A stretch of DNA of 17,490 nt, from NCBI RefSeq assembly GCF_015058545.1, contig NZ_SVCB01000117.1, positions 1 to 17,490 of the forward strand, given 5' to 3'. Origin of the DNA: Veillonella sp. GTDB taxonomy: Bacteria; Bacillota; Negativicutes; Veillonellales; Veillonellaceae. Shown piece after piece: positions 14,139-17,490 of the stretch; position 1 is the first letter of the stretch, and each line of letters begins with the position of its first letter. A model generated the notes under the pieces. That model was not told the DNA's origin and ran no database searches. It saw only the letters and a program-made list of their open reading frames with translations. The translations under genes and the position numbers were made by a program.

Positions 14139-14426
14139 AAACATATAGTTATCATCTGTGAACAGGAAGAGTAGCTATACAAGTTCGGCTACAGCGAGTC
14201 GGGAATGGTGGAAGCCCGGTGCAAGAAAGTATAGTGAATGGACCTGGGAGATGTGGCCCGAACCAGTAGGTAGGCGTCACCGGTCATCTCCGACCGTTAC
14301 CAAAGGAGCGCGTATCGCCTGTATTGGGTAGGCCGTACGTAGTGAGCCGGGTCTTTTGACCAATCGGGGTGGCACCGCGGATTAACCTTCGTCCCTATGT
14401 ATTTTGGGATTGGAAGGTTTTTTTTA
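14139..14426 (+). ncRNA. T-box riboswitch leader, tRNA-Trp (UGG specifier)
   Basis: A complete T-box leader. CATCT and AGATG close Stem I, and CAGG pairs with CCTG. This frames the specifier TGG (14239-14241, context GAATGGA), the tryptophan codon. The GA-rich bulge AGCGAG and the distal loop GGTGGAAG (14207-14214) are canonical. The T-box motif GGGGTGGCACCGCGG is at 14366-14380. Its UGGC bulge would pair with GCCA, matching the G73 discriminator of tRNA-Trp, so two independent positions agree on Trp. Uncharged tRNA-Trp should allow read-through into the transporter genes. Confidence 0.95.
14384..14425 (+). terminator. T-box terminator of the trp leader
   Basis: AACCTTC (14384-14390) pairs with GAAGGTT (14413-14419), with an inner TCCC/GGGA helix, followed by a run of T. 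It is mutually exclusive with the antiterminator. Confidence 0.9.
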
Positions 14427-14451
14427 TACCCGTTTTTAGTAGGAGAACAGG

Positions 14452-14457
14452 ATGTAG
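14452..14457 (+). other. Start-stop ATG TAG in frame before the transporter gene
   Basis: ATG at 14452 has AGGAG seven bases upstream and is in frame with the TrpP-ATPase gene, but the next codon is TAG. The frame is open from 14458 onward. This is the only well-placed initiation site before the gene. Confidence 0.7.
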
Positions 14458-14493
14458 CGAGTTCAAGATGTTTCAAAATTAGTATATACACAT

Positions 14494-15912
14494 GTGCAAG
14501 GCGGGCAGTTCCGCTGGGTCACAGTCAGTACCTTAATGCTTGCGTTAGGTACGATTTTACACTTAGTCAGCCCTAGCGTGGCGGGCATTACGCCGAACTG
14601 GATGATTGCTACCTACTGCGTAGCCATTCATTTGACCAGACCAAATTATCGTCAGTCCTTAGGGATTGGTCTTGTGGCAGCCCTAATTAACCTGATGACT
14701 TCTAAATCGGCGTTTCCGTATGCGAACTTATTGAGTGAACCGGCCGGGGCACTCACCGCCGCCTTCGTGGTTCACATGTTCAGCCGTTTGAAATTCGGTC
14801 GCATGATTGTACCGCCGGTTGTATCCGGATTCTTAAGTACCGTTGTATCGGGCGGGATTTTCGTTACCGTTTTGTATGTAGTTTTAGCGTTACCGACTGA
14901 AGTGTACACGAAAGCTATGTGGCCGTTAGTTCTTTTGGTAGCTGCTATTAACGCCGTTATTACACCGCTTTTATATTTGCCGGCACAACGCTTATTCGCG
15001 CGCCGCGGTTATTTACCGAAAGCGGATGAAGTTATTTCCAGCGACCATAGTATGTATGAATTGACACCGGCTACGGATGCTAAAATCTCTATTGAACATT
15101 TCTCTTATTATTACGGCCAGCAAACCAAGCCGGCTTTGAAAGATATTAATTTAGTTGTAAACGATGGGGACTTCCTCGTTATTACCGGTCCTGCCGGTTG
15201 CGGTAAATCCACTTTATGTATGGCCATGATTGGTGCGGTGCCTAAATTCTACGGCGGTCGTATGGAAGGCATGGTATTCGTAAACGGTAAAGCCACGACG
15301 CAGGCGGAAATTTCCGAATTGGCTACGGAAATCGGTGTCGTACTGGCCGATTATGACACGCAGCTCGTAACCATGACGGTAGCCGAAGAAGTGGCCTTCG
15401 CCATGGAAAACCGCGGTTATACACCGGAACAGATTAAAGAACGAAGTGCCGCAGTTTTCAAACAGGTTGGTCTTGAAGGCATGGAAAACCGTAAGATTCC
15501 AAGTCTTTCCGGCGGTCAGCGTCAACGTTTGGCTATTGCCTCCGTGCTTGCCACGAATCCATCCATCCTCGTGTTGGATGAGCCGACCAGTTCCCTCGAT
15601 CCGGAAGGGACTGCTGAATTGTATCGCTTAGTGGGTGCCCTTAATAAGGAATACGGCATTACCGTAGTCGTTATCGACCACGACCTTCATGCAGTGCTGC
15701 CATATGCCAATCGCATGGCCCTCATGGTAGACGGCGAACTTCGCACCGACGATGTGCCGGAAGTAACCTTGCGTTACATGTATGACCACAAAATTTATGT
15801 GGACGCATTGCCATCCATCTTCACAACCTATATGCGTCTAGAAGAAGCAGGTTTTGCTTTTGAAAAACCATGGCTCAGCGTGGCAGCTGCTAAAGAAGGT
15901 TTAAAAGCCTAG
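14494..15912 (+). CDS. TrpP-like membrane domain fused to ECF transporter ATPase
   Basis: A 472-residue fusion. Residues 7-170 are a polytopic membrane domain resembling Bacillus TrpP (GTILHLVSPSVAGITPNWM at 19-37; an NLLSEPAGAL stretch at 78-87), the likely tryptophan-binding part. Residues 198-425 are an ECF-type ATPase: Walker A GPAGCGKST (232-240), signature LSGGQ (338-342), Walker B ILVLDE (358-363) and switch His396. Where a Q-loop normally reads FQNP it reads LADY, so the Gln is replaced by Ala285. The GTG start at 14494 has no ribosome binding site; the well-placed ATG at 14452 is blocked by TAG. The T-box specifier UGG supports tryptophan uptake. A second ATPase and EcfT follow. The 133-base gap to the next gene holds only a CTACCG/CGGTAG hairpin. 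Confidence 0.85.
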   Translation: MQGGQFRWVTVSTLMLALGTILHLVSPSVAGITPNWMIATYCVAIHLTRPNYRQSLGIGLVAALINLMTSKSAFPYANLLSEPAGALTAAFVVHMFSRLKFGRMIVPPVVSGFLSTVVSGGIFVTVLYVVLALPTEVYTKAMWPLVLLVAAINAVITPLLYLPAQRLFARRGYLPKADEVISSDHSMYELTPATDAKISIEHFSYYYGQQTKPALKDINLVVNDGDFLVITGPAGCGKSTLCMAMIGAVPKFYGGRMEGMVFVNGKATTQAEISELATEIGVVLADYDTQLVTMTVAEEVAFAMENRGYTPEQIKERSAAVFKQVGLEGMENRKIPSLSGGQRQRLAIASVLATNPSILVLDEPTSSLDPEGTAELYRLVGALNKEYGITVVVIDHDLHAVLPYANRMALMVDGELRTDDVPEVTLRYMYDHKIYVDALPSIFTTYMRLEEAGFAFEKPWLSVAAAKEGLKA

Positions 15913-16045
15913 CCAATCAAAGCAGTTGTGAGAGCGGGTAAAGAGTATAAGAGAAAAGCAACATAAAATAGATAGCACTACCGAGTCATTAAAGTTACAG
16001 CGGTAGATAAAGAATTAGCTAACGGATTAAAAACAGGAGGTTCGT

Positions 16046-16855
16046 ATGCTGGAGGTTAAAGGCTTGCGTTTCGGCTATGTGCTGGGCCAAGATATTATAG
16101 ATAATGTAGATTTTTCCATCGGCGAAGGTGAATTCATCGCCATCGGCGGTCGCAACGGTTGCGGTAAAACGACGGTAACCCGTTTATTAATGGGCCTTGA
16201 AAAACCGCGCAGCGGCAAGATTTATTATAATGACACAGATATTACGGCGTTACCGCCATCGGAACGAGGCCGTTTCATCGGCTACGTGTTCCAACAGCCG
16301 GATCGCCAAATGTTCCGCCCAACGGTGGCTGAAGAAGTGGCCTTCGGACCGGAACAATTAGGTTACACCAAAGCGGAAGTGGCGGATATTACGTCCAAAG
16401 CTTTGGCCGATACGGGCATCAGTCATTTGCGCGATGCGTATCCACCGACTTTACGTCGTGGTGAAAAACAGCGTGTAGCCATTGCTTCGGCCTTGGCTAT
16501 GAAGTCCAAGATTTTAATTCTTGATGAACCGACCAGTGGTCAAGACGGTAGGGAAACACGCGAACTCTTGGAATTGTTGGAAACCTTGCGTGCTACGGGA
16601 CTTACGATTATCCTTGTTACTCATGACATGGAAATCATGGCAAGCCACTGCACCCGCGCTATTATTGTGGGCTACGGCACGAAAGCGTTTGACGGGAAAC
16701 CGGAAGAATTATTTACGAACCGTGATGATTTATTTGACTTAGGTCTTACCAAACCGCCATGTGTGGAATTGGCAGAAACGGTACCGGGCCTTGGTTATTG
16801 CAAATCAATGGCAGAATTTGAAGCAAAAATGCTGGCCTTAAAGGCTCGCAGTTAG
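16046..16855 (+). CDS. ECF transporter ATPase, second subunit
   Basis: A 269-residue cytoplasmic ATPase of the EcfA/CbiO type, expected to pair with the ATPase half of the preceding fusion and drive tryptophan import. Motifs are Walker A GRNGCGKT (35-42), a normal Q-loop VFQQPDRQ (Gln83), AEEVAFGPEQLGY, Walker B ILILDE (156-161) and switch THD (His193). The ABC signature, normally LSGGE, reads LRRGE (136-140), and the D-loop reads SGQD. These changes complement the Q-loop loss in the fused partner. AGGAGG precedes the ATG. The gene ends five bases before the AGGAGG-led start of the next gene, so they are tightly coupled. Confidence 0.92.
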   Translation: MLEVKGLRFGYVLGQDIIDNVDFSIGEGEFIAIGGRNGCGKTTVTRLLMGLEKPRSGKIYYNDTDITALPPSERGRFIGYVFQQPDRQMFRPTVAEEVAFGPEQLGYTKAEVADITSKALADTGISHLRDAYPPTLRRGEKQRVAIASALAMKSKILILDEPTSGQDGRETRELLELLETLRATGLTIILVTHDMEIMASHCTRAIIVGYGTKAFDGKPEELFTNRDDLFDLGLTKPPCVELAETVPGLGYCKSMAEFEAKMLALKARS

Positions 16856-16863
16856 GAGGAACC

Positions 16864-17490
16864 ATGCATCGATTAGTACCATTTACCAAAATATTAATGA
16901 CCATCGCCTTTTCCGCATGGGCTGTCCTTTTGACAACAACCTATGAATTAAGCCTTTTGTTGGCTTTGGAACTCTTAATTTTATTAGTAACAGGTCTTTT
17001 GATTCGCCAATATAAAGCTGTTTTAACCTTAGCCGCCTTCGCCGTGTTCTTGGCAGTGGTACAGTTCCTTGGCGGCGGTACCTTGGAATCGGCTTACGTA
17101 ACCGGCCTTCGCATGCTTTGCATGACCATGGTCTTCATCATGCTTTTGGCAACCACGAAATTACAGGATTTAACGGCAGCCTTGGTTACGCAGTGTAAAA
17201 TTCCTTACGAATATGCGTTCATGTTCACTGCAGCCCTTCGTTTCGTACCGGATTTTATTGCGGAAAGCCATGCTGTTCAGGAAGCTCAGGCTTGTCGCGG
17301 CTTAGCTTTGGAAGGTAATTTCTTCAAACGCTTTACTTCCTACGGTTCCGTCATTCAACCATTATTGTTAAAATCCTTAGGCCGTTCGGAAACAATGGCG
17401 CTATCTTTGGAACTTCGCGGTTTCGGTAATAAAGATCACAGCTTCGTAGCTACGGTTGGCATGAAAGGCTTAGATTATGTAGTGACAGCC
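16864..17490 (+). CDS. ecfT: EcfT-type transmembrane subunit, 3'-truncated by window end
   Basis: The first 209 residues of an ECF transporter T component, the membrane scaffold that couples ATPases to the substrate-binding subunit. Four or more hydrophobic helices span residues 8-110. The cytoplasmic coupling region has two Arg-Gly motifs, AQACRGLALEG (Arg145) and SLELRGFG (Arg185). They correspond to the family's paired Ala-Arg-Gly motifs, with Cys and Leu in place of the usual Ala. LRFVPDFIAE before the first motif is also typical. AGGAGG precedes the ATG, eight bases after the second ATPase. The frame is open to the window end. It completes the core of the trp T-box operon: TrpP-ATPase fusion, ATPase, EcfT. 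Confidence 0.9.
   Translation, partial: MHRLVPFTKILMTIAFSAWAVLLTTTYELSLLLALELLILLVTGLLIRQYKAVLTLAAFAVFLAVVQFLGGGTLESAYVTGLRMLCMTMVFIMLLATTKLQDLTAALVTQCKIPYEYAFMFTAALRFVPDFIAESHAVQEAQACRGLALEGNFFKRFTSYGSVIQPLLLKSLGRSETMALSLELRGFGNKDHSFVATVGMKGLDYVVTA

Noticed and set aside
14452..14457. Reassigned UAG codon as explanation for ATG-TAG and the leuD repeat
   Set aside because: Several other genes here end in TAG with normal lengths and neighbours (3617, 4260, 15912, 16855), so UAG is an ordinary stop.
15926..15937. GTGAGAGCGGG between the fused ATPase gene and the second ATPase gene, like the leu hairpin loops
   Set aside because: It is not in a hairpin loop and lacks the leading GG; a single short match in purine-rich DNA.

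Overview
The window reads as a chromosomal stretch of a Firmicute, most likely a diderm Negativicute (Veillonella/Dialister-like). The support is strong AGGAGG ribosome binding sites, two tRNA-sensing T-box leaders, an ECF-type transporter, a short LeuC/LeuD isomerase pair and many intrinsic terminators. The class-level call is inference; genus cannot be fixed from sequence reading alone. No tRNA, rRNA, CRISPR or insertion sequence was seen.

Region 1 (1-6195) is a membrane and envelope neighbourhood. It has three DUF805 membrane proteins, one cut by the window edge; the two complete ones carry an N-terminal zinc ribbon. A 55-residue two-helix membrane protein and a DraG-type ADP-ribosylglycohydrolase lie on the minus strand. 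A plus-strand operon then encodes two paralogous membrane-anchored secreted proteins, a NagZ-like lipoprotein glycosidase and the third DUF805 protein.

Region 2 (6224-11809) is a leucine operon, leuA-leuC-leuD-leuB. It is led by a T-box with specifier CUC and a UGGU antiterminator bulge, both fitting tRNA-Leu. Beyond the T-box terminator come a second, look-alike terminator and three tandem hairpins. Their loops share GGUGAGAGC, which resembles the distal loop of T-box Stem I. The 3' end of leuD is followed by an in-frame, synonymously diverged copy of its last 12 codons.

Region 3 (11834-13955, minus strand) holds a DUF2520 Rossmann oxidoreductase (candidate PanG ketopantoate reductase) overlapping panB. 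Both follow a leader with its own terminator. This pantothenate operon converges on leu and shares its bidirectional terminator. LeuA and PanB both consume 2-ketoisovalerate.

Region 4 (14103-17490) is a tryptophan uptake operon under a T-box with specifier UGG and a UGGC bulge, both fitting tRNA-Trp. Its first gene fuses a TrpP-like membrane domain to an ECF ATPase, followed by a second ATPase and EcfT (cut by the window end). The fused gene has an odd start: a well-placed ATG is followed at once by TAG. The two ATPases are complementarily degenerate, which predicts one canonical and one impaired nucleotide site. This T-box-controlled TrpP-ECF system is the most interesting part of the window.
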